A stretch of 64,000 nt of DNA from Bacteroidia bacterium (GCA_026003215.1 BPGV01000001.1:89570-153569); one strand, 5' to 3'. Counted from the first letter of the stretch, positions 1 to 10,200 are shown. Program-made: numbers and translations. Notes: generated by a model from the sequence alone, not told the origin.

Positions 1-1
1 C

Positions 2-658
2 AGCTTCCGTATCCCGCATGTGGCGGAGCTCTGGGCTGAGGGGTTCCATGCCGGGGCGCAGCGGTATGAATACGGGCGGGCTTCCCTTCCTACGGAGGTA
101 GCTTGGACCACGGAGGTAGCCTATGTCCAAGCCCATTGGGAGGTGCGTCCGTATATGCAGTATTTCCCCCGCTATATTTTTGTGGAAAGGCTTCCGGACT
201 CGTTGCCTACGGCCATTGGGGCGGCTTACACCTATGGGGTGCGGCAGGCCTGTCTTGCCGGGATAGAAATAGAAGCCCGCAAAGGTTTTTTTTCCGGGGG
301 CGCAGCGTATGTATGGGGTGCCTTCTTAGACGAGGACAAGGCCCCCCTGCCTAAGGTACCGCCCTTTCGCCTACGGCTTGCCCTAAGCCCTACCTGGCGG
401 CGATGGCTTTGGCATACCGAAGTGCTCCTCTATGCTGCCCAGCGTCGGGCCTACACAGCTTTCGCCACCGAAATCCCTACGCCGGGCTATGGGTTGTGGC
501 ATACGAGCATTCGTTGGCGGTGGCTCACCGTCGGCGTGCAAAACCTCCTCGGTACGCAGTATCAGCCACATCTGAGCGCATATAGGCAGTGGGTTCCGGG
601 GGGAATAGATTTTCCAGGACGGGCTTTCTTTCTGCGGCTGAGCTACCCGACCGAATAA
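2..658 (+). CDS. TonB-dependent outer-membrane receptor, C-terminal part
   Basis: This is the 3' end of a gene that begins before the window; the frame is open from base 2. The visible 218 residues start with FRIPHVAELWAEGFHAG, close to the late-barrel signature of TonB-dependent receptors (fRaP..aEL...G.H), and continue as alternating aromatic and polar strands. It ends in an aromatic strand (FFLRLSYPTE). Such receptors import siderophores, vitamins or oligomers across the outer membrane using TonB energy. The substrate cannot be told because the plug domain is missing. It converges on the next gene with a shared hairpin between them. Family call is confident; ligand is unknown. Confidence 0.8.
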   Translation, partial: SFRIPHVAELWAEGFHAGAQRYEYGRASLPTEVAWTTEVAYVQAHWEVRPYMQYFPRYIFVERLPDSLPTAIGAAYTYGVRQACLAGIEIEARKGFFSGGAAYVWGAFLDEDKAPLPKVPPFRLRLALSPTWRRWLWHTEVLLYAAQRRAYTAFATEIPTPGYGLWHTSIRWRWLTVGVQNLLGTQYQPHLSAYRQWVPGGIDFPGRAFFLRLSYPTE

Positions 659-689
659 AAAAGCGGTGGAAGCAAACCTTCCACCGCTT
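652..689 (-). terminator. Rho-independent terminator of the minus-strand T9SS gene
   Basis: A perfect 12-bp stem (AAGCGGTGGAAG at 661-672, complement at 678-689) encloses a 5-nt loop. Read on the minus strand it is followed by a T run (bases 656-660), so it fits termination of the leftward gene. There is no T run on the plus-strand side. Confidence 0.8.
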
Positions 690-714
690 GGAAAGATACT
701 TTTGAGATAAAGAG

Positions 715-2022
715 TTATGGGAGAAGGTAAAGCTTTTCGCTGTATTGCTTGGTGCGCAAGAAGTAGAGGCCGGCGGGGAGGCTTTCCGGCAGACGGAAAG
801 TCGGCTGCGCATACGAAACTTCGCCTTGCCATACCATCCGACCGGTCAGGTCATGTAAGCTCAGTGGGAGTTTTTCCATAGGAGAGAGACAGCTAAAGCG
901 CCCTTCTCGCAAACCATTCAGAAACACAAAGCACCCTGGGCGGAAGGCCGAAGCCACCGAAGCAGGGGTGCTATAAACGAAGCGATAGCGTTCCACAATC
1001 GTATCTACTTGGGTAAGGCGGGTATTTTCCTCCGGTACAGCAGGCCGGAAGCGCGCAAGCCTTTGGGGTAGCGGAATGGGCAAGTTCCCCCCCTGCCGAA
1101 GGATAAGGCCGCCAGCGCTTTGGTAAGTTCGATATTCTACGCTGTCCAGGCCTCCGTTAGCGGTATAAGTATACAATCTTAGCTCACGCGAATGATTGCT
1201 TATCTGCCCCTGGCCATCGTATCGAAACCTGTTTGTTGAGTCTACAACCACTCGGCGATTGGAGTCGTAAAAGAGATACCGATAACGGGCAGAAGTATCG
1301 CCAGTACTATGGAAGGTGTCCCTCGAGCTAATAAGGTAGCCTTGGGCATCAAAGCATAAACTCCAGGGATAAGCGCTCTGACTGCCCATGTCTGTCAAGC
1401 TGTCACAAGCACCTCCTTGGCCGGGTTTCCGAGCGTAACTATACAAAAGACTCCAATCAGAGCTGAGACTGTCCCACTCATAGTAATAGAGCGTGTCTCC
1501 CAGATGCGTAGTCTTATAGAGGTAGGGCTGGGGCAGGTAGTTTCCAAACAAAAACTCCTGCCACCATCCTGAGAGAATATGTTCGGGAGAAGTTTCGACC
1601 CCTACGCCTACGATCTTGACTACGGGTTGCCACTGATTTTGTAGGGTATCCCACCCTTCTGCTATGAAGGTCGCTTGTGTGGGGGAAGGATAAGAGACAA
1701 GAATATGGTATAGAGTAGAGTCTGTGACACCGGGGGAGGGATTGTAATATTGTTTTACAGCATATCTGGTTATTCTACCATTATTATTGTCCAGGAATAG
1801 GGTATCTTTTTGGCTTAGTTCCCAGTTAGTTTGGGAGATTAGCCTGTAGATTTCTCGGATTCGGGGATTACCTTTGTTGCGGAAGATGTAGATTTCGATG
1901 GGATTGCCCGAGCCGTTATAGTACATTTCTCTCCAGATAGTGTCGGGTACTACATTAAACTGCCCCCACGCTTTGGGGAGGCCCATAAGGGCGATAACTC
2001 CTGCCAGTACGAGTGCACGCAT
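715..2022 (-). CDS. Secreted protein with T9SS C-terminal sorting domain
   Basis: A 435-residue protein. The start at 2022 is chosen because it gives a clean signal peptide (MRALVLAGVIALMGLPKAWG, cut before QFN); a longer frame exists from 2040. The middle is rich in Tyr/Trp/Asp and resembles the YD-like, beta-rich proteins common in Bacteroidota. The last ~75 residues (LSLHDLTGRMVWQG ... AGLYFLR ... KLYLLP) form a type A T9SS sorting domain, so the protein should cross the outer membrane and be anchored or released. It is similar in plan to the protein at 50514-51782 (both carry W.E/W.D, TTYLY-like and YYYYD-like stretches). No catalytic motif is seen; function unknown. Confidence 0.75.
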   Translation of the reverse strand: MRALVLAGVIALMGLPKAWGQFNVVPDTIWREMYYNGSGNPIEIYIFRNKGNPRIREIYRLISQTNWELSQKDTLFLDNNNGRITRYAVKQYYNPSPGVTDSTLYHILVSYPSPTQATFIAEGWDTLQNQWQPVVKIVGVGVETSPEHILSGWWQEFLFGNYLPQPYLYKTTHLGDTLYYYEWDSLSSDWSLLYSYARKPGQGGACDSLTDMGSQSAYPWSLCFDAQGYLISSRDTFHSTGDTSARYRYLFYDSNRRVVVDSTNRFRYDGQGQISNHSRELRLYTYTANGGLDSVEYRTYQSAGGLILRQGGNLPIPLPQRLARFRPAVPEENTRLTQVDTIVERYRFVYSTPASVASAFRPGCFVFLNGLREGRFSCLSPMEKLPLSLHDLTGRMVWQGEVSYAQPTFRLPESLPAGLYFLRTKQYSEKLYLLP

Positions 2023-2081
2023 CGGGCATCTTGTGAGCAAATATCATGCCAAATTGAGACAACTCAGCGGGGTAAGGCTTC

Positions 2082-2141
2082 CCACATCTTCTGCACAGGG
2101 GGGTGAGATAGGGGAGGGATTTATTCCGTTAACTTCGCTGT
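2082..2141 (+). promoter_or_regulatory. nrdB upstream region with element shared with nrdA
   Basis: Contains CCACATCTTCTGCAC at 2082-2096 and the block ATTCCGTTAACTTCGCTGT at 2123-2141 directly before the ATG. The same two blocks, at almost the same spacing (60 and 61 nt to ATG), precede nrdA. TAACTTCG (2130-2137) is a variant of the -7 element TAnnTTTG, 4 nt from the start codon. Confidence 0.6.
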
Positions 2142-3227
2142 ATGGCGACGCGTACATACCTCTTCGGAGGTAAAACCTTTCTCTTAGATGTAGAAAAGGC
2201 GGAGCAGGCCATAGCCGAGAAGCAAGTCATCAATGGCCGTATCACGATGGCTTTCAACCTCCTCCCGCTCAAGTACCCCTGGGCCTACGACCTCTACCGC
2301 ACCATGAAAGCCAACCACTGGGAACCCGAAGACATCCCCATGAATAAAGATGTAGCCCAGTGGAAAAGCGACGAAGTAACCGATATGGACCGCTGGATTA
2401 TCCGGATGGCTGTCGGATACTTCTCAGCAGCAGAGGGGATCGTAGGCGATAACATCATCCATGTGGTACGCGAGCTGGTGACCGCCAGCGAACTCAAGCT
2501 CGTCTTAGGCCGCCATGCCCACGAAGAAAATGTACATGCCGACTCGCTCCTTTATATGATCTCTTCGCTGGGGATTGACCCTTACGAATGTGAAGCCATG
2601 TTCGTAGATATTCCTACGATAAAAGCTAAAAATTCTTTTGTCACTCGTATTTCCCATGCGCTTCGGCGGGATTTGGATTTGACTAAGACCGAAAATAAAC
2701 AGCTTTTGGCTAAAAATATCTTCACTTTTGGACTCGTGATGGAAGGTACGCAGTTTTACGGGCTTTTTGGGATGGTGCTAAGCCTATATCGGCAAGGGAA
2801 GTTTCCGGGGATTGGCCAGATGTTCCGCTATACGCTGCGGGATGAGAGTAATCATATTGAACTTTTCCGAAGGCTTCTGTTAGAGCTGGTGAATGAAAAT
2901 CCTGAGGTTTGGACGCCGGCTTTTCAAGAGGAGCTGCGGGCTACGATGGCCGAGGGGGTTCGCTTGGAGGAGGAGTTTATTCGGGATACGCTTCCGCTGC
3001 CGGCGGTGGGGCTTAAGCCCGAGGAGTTTATTGAGTACATTCATTACATTTCCAATCGGCGTTTGCAGAGTGTGGGGTTAGAGCCGCTTTTCCCGGGGGC
3101 CCGCAATACCCTTCCTTGGCTGGCAGAGCTAATGGACATCCGTAAAGAGCAAAACTTCTTTGAAGGTCGTGTGACCGAATACCGGAAAGCCTCTGCGCTC
3201 ATAGTGGCCAGCGACGACGAGTTGTAA
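2142..3227 (+). CDS. nrdB: Ribonucleotide reductase small (radical) subunit, class Ic-like
   Basis: A 361-residue R2 subunit, which houses a dimetal cofactor that starts the radical needed by NrdA to make deoxyribonucleotides. Metal ligands are visible: E98 (SAAEGIVGDN), E129 and H132 (EENVH), a second-half Glu (EGTQF) and E..H (DESNHIE). In classical class Ia the residue four after the His is the radical Tyr and the first ligand is Asp. Here the position is Leu136 and the ligand is Glu98, the pattern of class Ic enzymes such as the Chlamydia Mn/Fe protein. The ATG at 2142 lies 4 nt after a -7-like element. A strong terminator separates it from nrdA, so the two are separate transcripts with the same upstream signals. 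Confidence 0.95.
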   Translation: MATRTYLFGGKTFLLDVEKAEQAIAEKQVINGRITMAFNLLPLKYPWAYDLYRTMKANHWEPEDIPMNKDVAQWKSDEVTDMDRWIIRMAVGYFSAAEGIVGDNIIHVVRELVTASELKLVLGRHAHEENVHADSLLYMISSLGIDPYECEAMFVDIPTIKAKNSFVTRISHALRRDLDLTKTENKQLLAKNIFTFGLVMEGTQFYGLFGMVLSLYRQGKFPGIGQMFRYTLRDESNHIELFRRLLLELVNENPEVWTPAFQEELRATMAEGVRLEEEFIRDTLPLPAVGLKPEEFIEYIHYISNRRLQSVGLEPLFPGARNTLPWLAELMDIRKEQNFFEGRVTEYRKASALIVASDDEL

Positions 3228-3255
3228 TCCATAGGTTGGGTTACATTCCCTAAGG

Positions 3256-3291
3256 CGGGTGGAAGGGGGGGCCTTCCACCCGTATTTTTTT
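3256..3291 (+). terminator. Rho-independent terminator after nrdB
   Basis: An 11-bp GC-rich stem (CGGGTGGAAGG at 3256-3266 pairing with 3272-3282) around a 5-G loop is followed by TATTTTTTT. This is a canonical intrinsic terminator separating nrdB from nrdA. Confidence 0.9.
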
Positions 3292-3319
3292 CCATGAGGG
3301 CTTTTTATCCCCAGCGTAC

Positions 3320-3384
3320 TTTTCCACACCTTCTACACCCCACAGGTGGAAGGGGAAGGGGGGCTATTCCGTTAACTTCGCTGT
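3320..3384 (+). promoter_or_regulatory. nrdA upstream region: shared nrd element and DnaA-box-like site
   Basis: CCACACCTTCTACAC (3324-3338) and ATTCCGTTAACTTCGCTGT (3366-3384) match the nrdB upstream blocks. TTTTCCACA (3320-3328) overlaps the first block and fits the relaxed DnaA-box consensus TTWTNCACA. An imperfect inverted repeat (TTCCACACC ... GGTGGAA, 3322-3351) could be an operator. No regulator can be named with certainty. Confidence 0.5.
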
Positions 3385-6300
3385 ATGGAAGCGACCCTAT
3401 CCCTGGCCCGTCTGCAGGAGAGCATACAGGCTGCGGTGCAGAGCGTTATTCTCCTCCCCAGATCGTCCGCATGGGGTCTTTTGACCAGTAGTCCTCGTGA
3501 AGTAGCTAACGGCGAGGTACCCCATTACTTTGAAGCCGACCCTTACATGAAGTTGTTGGCCCAAGCCTGGCTCAGTACCCAGGTAGGAGAAGGCATAGAC
3601 TATGACCAGCTGCGACAGCTGATGGAGGCTTGGCTTCGGCCGGTGATTGACTGGCTGGATGCCCTCCCGCCTGTCGTCAAACCTACCGAAGCCGATATCG
3701 TAGCGCTCATCGCGAAGGCCCTTTTTGAACAGGGACAGCAACGGGTAGCCTATGCGTTTTTGCTACTACGGGCGCGACAGCACCCAGAAGGGAAGCCGCT
3801 TCGTACGGCGCCTATGGTGCGCCGCCGCACCGGCCAAATCGTCCCTTGGATGGAGCACAAAATCGCTCGTGCCTTAGAAAAGGCTTTCCGTGCCGTGAAT
3901 CACCCTACCGACCCCATCCCGCGCTTGGTACAGCGCATCACCCAGCGCGCCTTCTCCTTAGGCAAGGCCGTCGTGGAACTCGAAACTATCCAAGACCTGG
4001 TTATAGAGGCCCTGCTCTTGGAGGAGCGCTGGGAAGTCGCGCGCGCGTATGCCCTTTACCGGGCTCGGCGCGCCCAAGAACGGCTGGAGTCCCTCCGTCA
4101 AGCCCCCCTTCAACTGGAACTCCTGGAAGTAGTGGAGCCAAATGGCAGCGTGACCTTTTGGGATGGGGAGGAGCTGCGCGCCCGTATGGCGTATGCCATA
4201 GAAGGCCTGAGCCTCAACCTCTCCGAAACCGCTATTGAGGCCGCTCTCCGTAAAAGCCTCTACTCCGGCATTAGCCGCGAAAACCTCCAAAAGACCCTCA
4301 TCCTCAACGCCAAGGCCCTCATGGAGTATGATGCGGATTTTGCGCTCTTTGCCGGACGAATGCTACTAACCTACATCTATGAAGAAGCTCTGGGTTGGGA
4401 TATTTTACGGCATGGACCCGAAAAACTCAGAGAGTTTCATCAGCAGGGGTTTATTCCTTACATAGAGCGCGGTATCAGCATAGAACGGTTGGATCCACGA
4501 CTCAGAGAGTTTGACTTGGTATGGCTTTCCCAGCAGCTGGACCCGTCCTACGATAAAGGCTTTACGTATTTAGGCATTCAAACGCTGTATGACCGCTACC
4601 TTATCGTGGATAAGACCGGCGCGAAGCCGCGCCGCATAGAAGCGCCGCAGTTTTTCTGGATGCGGGTCGCCATGGGGCTACATCTCTTAGAGGGGGAAGG
4701 CCGCGAAGTGCGCGTATTTGCCTTGTATGATAGATATCGTCGACGCCTGTTTTGCTCGTCTACGCCTACTCTTTTTAATAGCGGCACTGTACGACCGCAG
4801 CTCTCCTCCTGTTATCTGTACAAAGTAGAGGACTCTATTGAGTCTATCATGCTGCGGGGCATTGCAGAGAATGCTTTTCTCTCTAAGTGGGCAGGCGGCC
4901 TTGGCGGTTCTTGGACGGCGGTACGCGGCACAGGTGCCTATATCAAGGGTACCAACGGGGAGAGCCAAGGCGTTATTCCCTTCCTCAAAATGCACAACGA
5001 CCAACTCGTGGCTGTCAATCAAGGGGGCAAGCGCGCCGGCTCCGGGTGCGCCTACTTAGAGGTTTGGCATAATGACATCTTTGACTTCTTAGAGCTGCGG
5101 CGCAACACCGGCGATGAACGCCGTCGTACCCATGACCTCAATACCGCCAGTTGGATACCCGACCTCTTCATGAAGCGCATGGAAGCTCGCCAGCACTGGA
5201 CCCTCTTCCGCTCTAACGAGGTGCCTGACCTCCACGAACTGTACGGAAAAGTCTTTGAAGAAAAATACGAGTACTACGAAAAACTGGCCGAAGAAGGCAA
5301 AATCTGGAGCCGTCGCATAGAGGCCATAGAACTATGGAAGCAAATGCTCCGTATGCTCTACGAGACCGGCCATCCGTGGATGACCTTCAAAGACCCTTGC
5401 AATATCCGAAGTCCGCAAGACCATGTGGGGGTTGTACATTCTTCTAACCTTTGTACGGAAATCACCCTCAATACCAGCGCCGAAGAAACCGCGGTATGTA
5501 ACTTGGGGTCTATCGTACTGGAAAATCACTTGAATGAAGATGGTTCTATCAACTGGGAACTCTTGCGAGAGACAATACAGATAGCAGTTCGGGCCTTAGA
5601 TAATGTGATAGACATCAACTTTTATCCGGTAGAAGCAGCCCGACGGGCAAACTTGCGTCATCGGCCAGTGGGTCTGGGGCTTATGGGTTGGCATTACCTC
5701 CTCATGGCGAAGGGAATCCCGTTTGACTCGGAGGAGGCGGTGGAGCTCGCAGATGAGCTGATGGAGTTTATCGCGTATGAGGCGTATTCGGCTTCTTCGG
5801 ACCTGGCGGTAGAGCGGGGGTCGTATGCTACTTTCAAGGGCTCTAAGTGGGATAGAGGGTTCCTTCCCCCCGATACTTTGGAGCTATTAGAGCAGGAGCG
5901 CGGGCTGCCTATCCAGGTCAAACGGGGCGGTAAGTTAGACTGGAACGCCCTCTGCGAAAAAATCCAACGCCAAGGCATGCGCAACTCTAACGTCTTAGCT
6001 ATCGCGCCTACCGCTACTATCTCCAATATCATGGGCAGCTCCCCTTCTATTGAACCGCTTTATAGCAACATGTATGTCAAAAGCAACCTGTCGGGCGACT
6101 TCGTGGTGCTCAATCCCTACTTAGTGCGGGACCTCAAAAAGCGAGGGCTCTGGTTCGAGTCTATCCGCAAGCAGCTCAAGTATTTTGATGGGGATTTATC
6201 GCAGGTAGAAGGTATTCCGTCCGATTTAGTGGAGCGGTATAAGACGGCTTTCCAAATCTCTTGGCGGCGGATTATAGATGCGGCAGCTCGTCGGCAAAAA

Positions 6301-6564
6301 TGGATAGACCAGTCCCAATCCCTCAACTTATACTTGGCTGCGCCGGATATGAAAGAGCTCAGCCACATGTACCGCTATGCCTGGCATACGGGCTTGAAGA
6401 CTACCTACTACTTACGAACTTTAGGCGCTTCAGCGATTGAAAAAAGCACGGTTTCTAAGGCTGAAATAGAGGCAGTTCCGTCAGATAGCAGTACCTCCTT
6501 TTCCGCGCTGGTATGTCGCTGGAATGCCGAAACTGGCGGAGAAGAATGTGAAGCGTGCCAGTAA
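3385..6564 (+). CDS. nrdA: Ribonucleotide reductase large (catalytic) subunit, long form
   Basis: A 1059-residue R1 subunit that reduces ribonucleotides with the radical supplied by NrdB. Two ATP-cone-like regulatory segments appear in the long N-terminus (about 144-235, beginning MVRRRTGQIVPW, and about 245-340, beginning LEVVEPNGSVTFW). The catalytic barrel follows: SSCYLYKVED carries the first redox Cys, SNLCTEI the Asn/Cys/Glu catalytic triad, AVCNLGS the second redox Cys. The tail GGEECEACQ is the swinging CxxC that exchanges with thioredoxin or glutaredoxin. The length is some 250-300 residues above the commonest class I R1 and similar to the long chlamydial form, consistent with the class Ic NrdB beside it. 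The start shares its upstream block with nrdB. Confidence 0.95.
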   Translation: MEATLSLARLQESIQAAVQSVILLPRSSAWGLLTSSPREVANGEVPHYFEADPYMKLLAQAWLSTQVGEGIDYDQLRQLMEAWLRPVIDWLDALPPVVKPTEADIVALIAKALFEQGQQRVAYAFLLLRARQHPEGKPLRTAPMVRRRTGQIVPWMEHKIARALEKAFRAVNHPTDPIPRLVQRITQRAFSLGKAVVELETIQDLVIEALLLEERWEVARAYALYRARRAQERLESLRQAPLQLELLEVVEPNGSVTFWDGEELRARMAYAIEGLSLNLSETAIEAALRKSLYSGISRENLQKTLILNAKALMEYDADFALFAGRMLLTYIYEEALGWDILRHGPEKLREFHQQGFIPYIERGISIERLDPRLREFDLVWLSQQLDPSYDKGFTYLGIQTLYDRYLIVDKTGAKPRRIEAPQFFWMRVAMGLHLLEGEGREVRVFALYDRYRRRLFCSSTPTLFNSGTVRPQLSSCYLYKVEDSIESIMLRGIAENAFLSKWAGGLGGSWTAVRGTGAYIKGTNGESQGVIPFLKMHNDQLVAVNQGGKRAGSGCAYLEVWHNDIFDFLELRRNTGDERRRTHDLNTASWIPDLFMKRMEARQHWTLFRSNEVPDLHELYGKVFEEKYEYYEKLAEEGKIWSRRIEAIELWKQMLRMLYETGHPWMTFKDPCNIRSPQDHVGVVHSSNLCTEITLNTSAEETAVCNLGSIVLENHLNEDGSINWELLRETIQIAVRALDNVIDINFYPVEAARRANLRHRPVGLGLMGWHYLLMAKGIPFDSEEAVELADELMEFIAYEAYSASSDLAVERGSYATFKGSKWDRGFLPPDTLELLEQERGLPIQVKRGGKLDWNALCEKIQRQGMRNSNVLAIAPTATISNIMGSSPSIEPLYSNMYVKSNLSGDFVVLNPYLVRDLKKRGLWFESIRKQLKYFDGDLSQVEGIPSDLVERYKTAFQISWRRIIDAAARRQKWIDQSQSLNLYLAAPDMKELSHMYRYAWHTGLKTTYYLRTLGASAIEKSTVSKAEIEAVPSDSSTSFSALVCRWNAETGGEECEACQ

Positions 6565-6577
6565 CTAACTTAGCAAA

Positions 6578-7243
6578 GTGATACCCCTTCGTGATATTAA
6601 CCCCTCTCGTACGCTGCCTCTGCTTACGGGGCTTATTATCCTGATAAATGTTATAATATTCGTCCAAAACTACGAGGAGGGTGTTCTTTTTGAGGAGCGT
6701 ATCTATGAGCTGGGGTATGTTCCCGCGTTAGGTTTTTCATGGGAACGGGCGATAAGTTCTATGTTTATGCATGGAGGGTGGCTGCATCTATTCTTTAACA
6801 TGTGGACCTTGTGGGTTTTTGGTGATAATGTGGAGGACAGGCTGGGGAAGGTAGGCTATGCGCTTTTGTATTTTCTTTCGGGGGTGGGCGCGCTTTTCCT
6901 CCATGTGGCTTTGTATCCATCCTCTGAGGTACCTGTGGTGGGGGCTTCGGGGGCTATCTCGGGCGTAATGGGCGCCTATTTGGTGCTTTTTCCTCAGGCA
7001 CGGGTGTGGACATGGATACCACCTTTTTACTTTACGGAGTTATCGGCCAAGTTTTTTTTAGTTTTGTGGCTTCTTATTCAGCTAACTGAAGGGATAGTAG
7101 GTCGCATCAGAGAGTGGATGATAGAAGGGGAGGCCTCAGGAGTAGCTTTTTGGGCACACATAGGGGGCTTTGTGGTAGGGTGGGTTATAGCGCGCGTTTG
7201 GCCTAAGGAAGGGCGAGGGGAAGATTGGAAATACGTGGGATGA
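6578..7243 (+). CDS. Rhomboid family intramembrane serine protease
   Basis: A 221-residue polytopic membrane protein. The rhomboid signature is complete: a hydrophobic TM1, MFMHGGWLHLFFNMWTLWVFG (the H..H....N loop), GASGAISG with the catalytic Ser, and AHIGG with the catalytic His in the last helix. Rhomboids cut substrates inside the membrane; the substrate is unknown. It starts at a GTG 13 nt after nrdA, so it is probably read through from that gene. There is no strong promoter element of its own. A Trp-rich loop and soluble tail end the protein. Confidence 0.9.
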   Translation: MIPLRDINPSRTLPLLTGLIILINVIIFVQNYEEGVLFEERIYELGYVPALGFSWERAISSMFMHGGWLHLFFNMWTLWVFGDNVEDRLGKVGYALLYFLSGVGALFLHVALYPSSEVPVVGASGAISGVMGAYLVLFPQARVWTWIPPFYFTELSAKFFLVLWLLIQLTEGIVGRIREWMIEGEASGVAFWAHIGGFVVGWVIARVWPKEGRGEDWKYVG

Positions 7244-7271
7244 AAATAAAAAGGCCCCCTATGCGGGGGCT
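7243..7271 (-). terminator. Intrinsic terminator of the M43 protease gene
   Basis: A 7-bp stem (GGCCCCC 7253-7259 with GGGGGCT 7265-7271, one wobble pair) is followed on the minus strand by TTTTTATTTT (7252-7243). It suits the leftward protease gene. Confidence 0.7.
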
Positions 7272-7297
7272 CTGGAAGCTTATTTCTGCCCCAATAC

Positions 7298-10200
7298 CTA
7301 TGGAAGGCGTAGCACTTTTTGCGTAGCTACTACTTCTCCCGAGGGGGTGGCCCACTCTAAGAGGTACAGGCCGGCAGGAAGGTTAGGGGCTTGGAGCTGA
7401 TAGTGTCCTGCAAGGAAGGGACCCGCGGTTTCCCACACGGCGGTGCCTAAAAGTGTACGCAAGCGCACTACGCCAAAAGGGGCCTCCGCCGCAAACTCCA
7501 GCTTATCGGCGAAAGGCGTTACTGCCCAGAAGCCCGAAGGGGTGGCCGCGGCTTCAGCGTAAGCCTCTGAACGGTAAGCCAGCGGCGGCGGAGCCCCTGC
7601 CGCAAAACCCGAGAAAGTATTGAAGCTCCCCCATATCCACTGGCCGGTGGTACCATAGGTCCCTACCGCCCGATTGGCGCTGAGCTGATAGGTGGGGGTA
7701 GGGGCGGTGTATTCACTGCTGATGCTGCCAGCGGTCTTGACCACATAGGGGGCGGTATTCCAACTTTGGCTGGTGGTGGTTTGATACCCGTTCACTTCGG
7801 CGTTGGTGTAGTAGAGGGTGATATGGTAGGGGTTAGTAGCATCGTTAGTCGGCACGATGAGGAAGGTTTTATCTGTCACATATTGTGGGGGCGTATGGCC
7901 GGGGCGGAGCGCTTGGGCAGTGGTCCCCGTGCGGTCTATTTGGATCTGGGTGCAGCCGTAGTCAAAGCCTCCTTGATTGGAAAGGCACACCATGAGGTCC
8001 CCATCGGCATCGCTGTAAGCGTACAACGAGTCATACGGCCCGAAATACACCGTAGTAGAGGCCAGAGCGCTTTCTATGGCCGGGGTTTTGCGCCCATACA
8101 GGACGATATTGTCTATGGCTAAGGGGGTTTGGGTGCCATTGCCATCTGCGTCATTATCCCAGCGCCAGGCCAGCCAAAGGTTGGGTTGGTTCCAGGTGGC
8201 GGAGGGTAGGGCCACGTATACCCGTCGTACAATGCCGGGGTAGCCGTAGAGGCTTTGGCTGCGCCGCATGCTGCCTAAGACGCAGGTGTTATTGCCCCAT
8301 GTGCATCCTATAATCGGCTGAAAGCCGCCTGTAGCGGAGGTGGTGGAGTAAAAGAGCCGCCCAAAGTCTTGGAGCGCAGGGGAGCCATATTCGCCTCCTA
8401 CCAATACATCAAAGGCCAAAACCAGGTCTGTGGCGTTGGTCGTATTGATAGCTGGAGATACGGCGGCTACTCGGCTGGTGGAAGTGGTGGTATAGGCGTG
8501 GGGGGGCGGGTTTCCCCCGGTATTGTTGGTGATGTAGAGGGCGTAGCCTGTGCCCATCGCTGTCCCTGTGCCCCGTACCCAGCTATTCGCGCCGGCAGTA
8601 ACCGGGACTTGGGTGAAGCCTCCAGCTCCGATTTCGAAGTTTTCTTGCCAGAGGAGGACTTCGGGCGGGAAAAAGTCGTTATCTTCTATCCACAAGCGGT
8701 AGTTTTGCCTATTTCCAGCGATGGTAGCGGGCCCGCTTGTCACGGAGAGCACGAGGTCGGCATAGCGGAGGGGTTCAATCGCTTGGTCGTCATACACACG
8801 CACGGTGACATTTTGGGGAGAGGTGCTTCCTGCAGGGAAGGTCAGCGTAGGCGTGAGGATAGCAAAGTCTATCCCACTGCGGGCAGTGCTGGTAGAGGCA
8901 GCTGTTACGGAGACGTTCACGGGGCTGGAAGGGGCAGCAGAGATTTGTACCGGTATTTGGATGTCTTTATACCTGCGGCAGTCGCCCGCCAGGAGGGGCC
9001 AGGTAAGCTCTTCGCGTAGGCCTTGGCCGGTATCGGCCCAAAAGACCATCGGCTGGTGGGTGATACGCACATTATCTATCCAGATGCAGTTGCCGTACTG
9101 ATTGATAGTGACGAAGCGTAGGCGGATACTGTTACCGGTGTAAGCACTCAGATTTACAGTTTCGGTGCGCCATTCCCCGGCGGTGGTAGGGATAAAGCGG
9201 GCTGTGCTATTACCTGCCGTAGCTAAGGTAGCGCCGTTCTTTTGGTAGATGGGCGTGGCGCTCCACGTAGCGCCGCAGTCGGTGGAAATCTCTACGCGCA
9301 GTTCGTCGGTGCTGGTGTTATCATAGCGGCGGTAAGCTACATCAAAGACAAGCTGGACGGTAGCTGGGGCCGAGGTGAGGTCTATAATGGGGGTATAGAG
9401 TTCGTCTCGGCGGCCCGTTTGGCTATAGGCCCAGCAGTTGACGAACATCGCTATGGTGCGCTGGCCGTTGCTGCCGGTGCAGGGTCCGGGCCGCCAGGTG
9501 AAGCAGTCGTTATTGGGATCTACGACGCGCCAGAGGTGGGGGGGGATGGGCTGACCTTCTTGGCCGTGTTCAAAGGTTTCGTACAGGGGATAAAAGCCAT
9601 TATGCACGAGGAAGCGCGTGACGGTGGTGTCTTCGGTTCTATCGGGGTCGCCAGCGAGGTTGGTGCAGGCGGTGAGGGTGTATTCGCCCGGGGTAGTAAG
9701 GCCTACGCCTGTGAGATTGAAAGTGGTCGTGGCTCCCGCCGCGAGGCTGCCAGTCCAGGTGGTTGTTTGCCAGGGGCCAGTATTGAGGCGATAGGCCACG
9801 GGAATGCTGGTAAGGGTAGTCGTGCCATTATTGCGGAGGATAGTGGAGATGTTGTAGGTACCCGGGCACATATCCTGCGGGATAGGTAGATCTATCAGGG
9901 CTGCATCAGTGGTGGCTGGGGGCACCAAAGCGGGGGAGGTGATGAGCGAGCGTCGGCGGGGGCAATATTCCAGTACCACGCGCATGCGTAGCGCTTGGTC
10001 CAGGGTGAAGATATTCATGCAGGCGTCATCGGAGTAGTCCATGTAGTTTTCAATCATGCGGCGCACGCCTGCCACGCAGGAAGTAGGGTTTGCTGGGCAG
10101 CCATAGGAGGGGTCTGCGCATTCGGGGGTGTCGTCGCAGTAGTCATCCGGCGCACAAGCCCCTCCGGTGGTGTTATCTCCCCAGATGTGGCGCAGGCCCA

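Noticed and set aside
7766-9889. Plus-strand frames of 100-216 codons opposite the M43 gene
   Set aside because: Mirror of the protease's codon bias; no promoters or family motifs.
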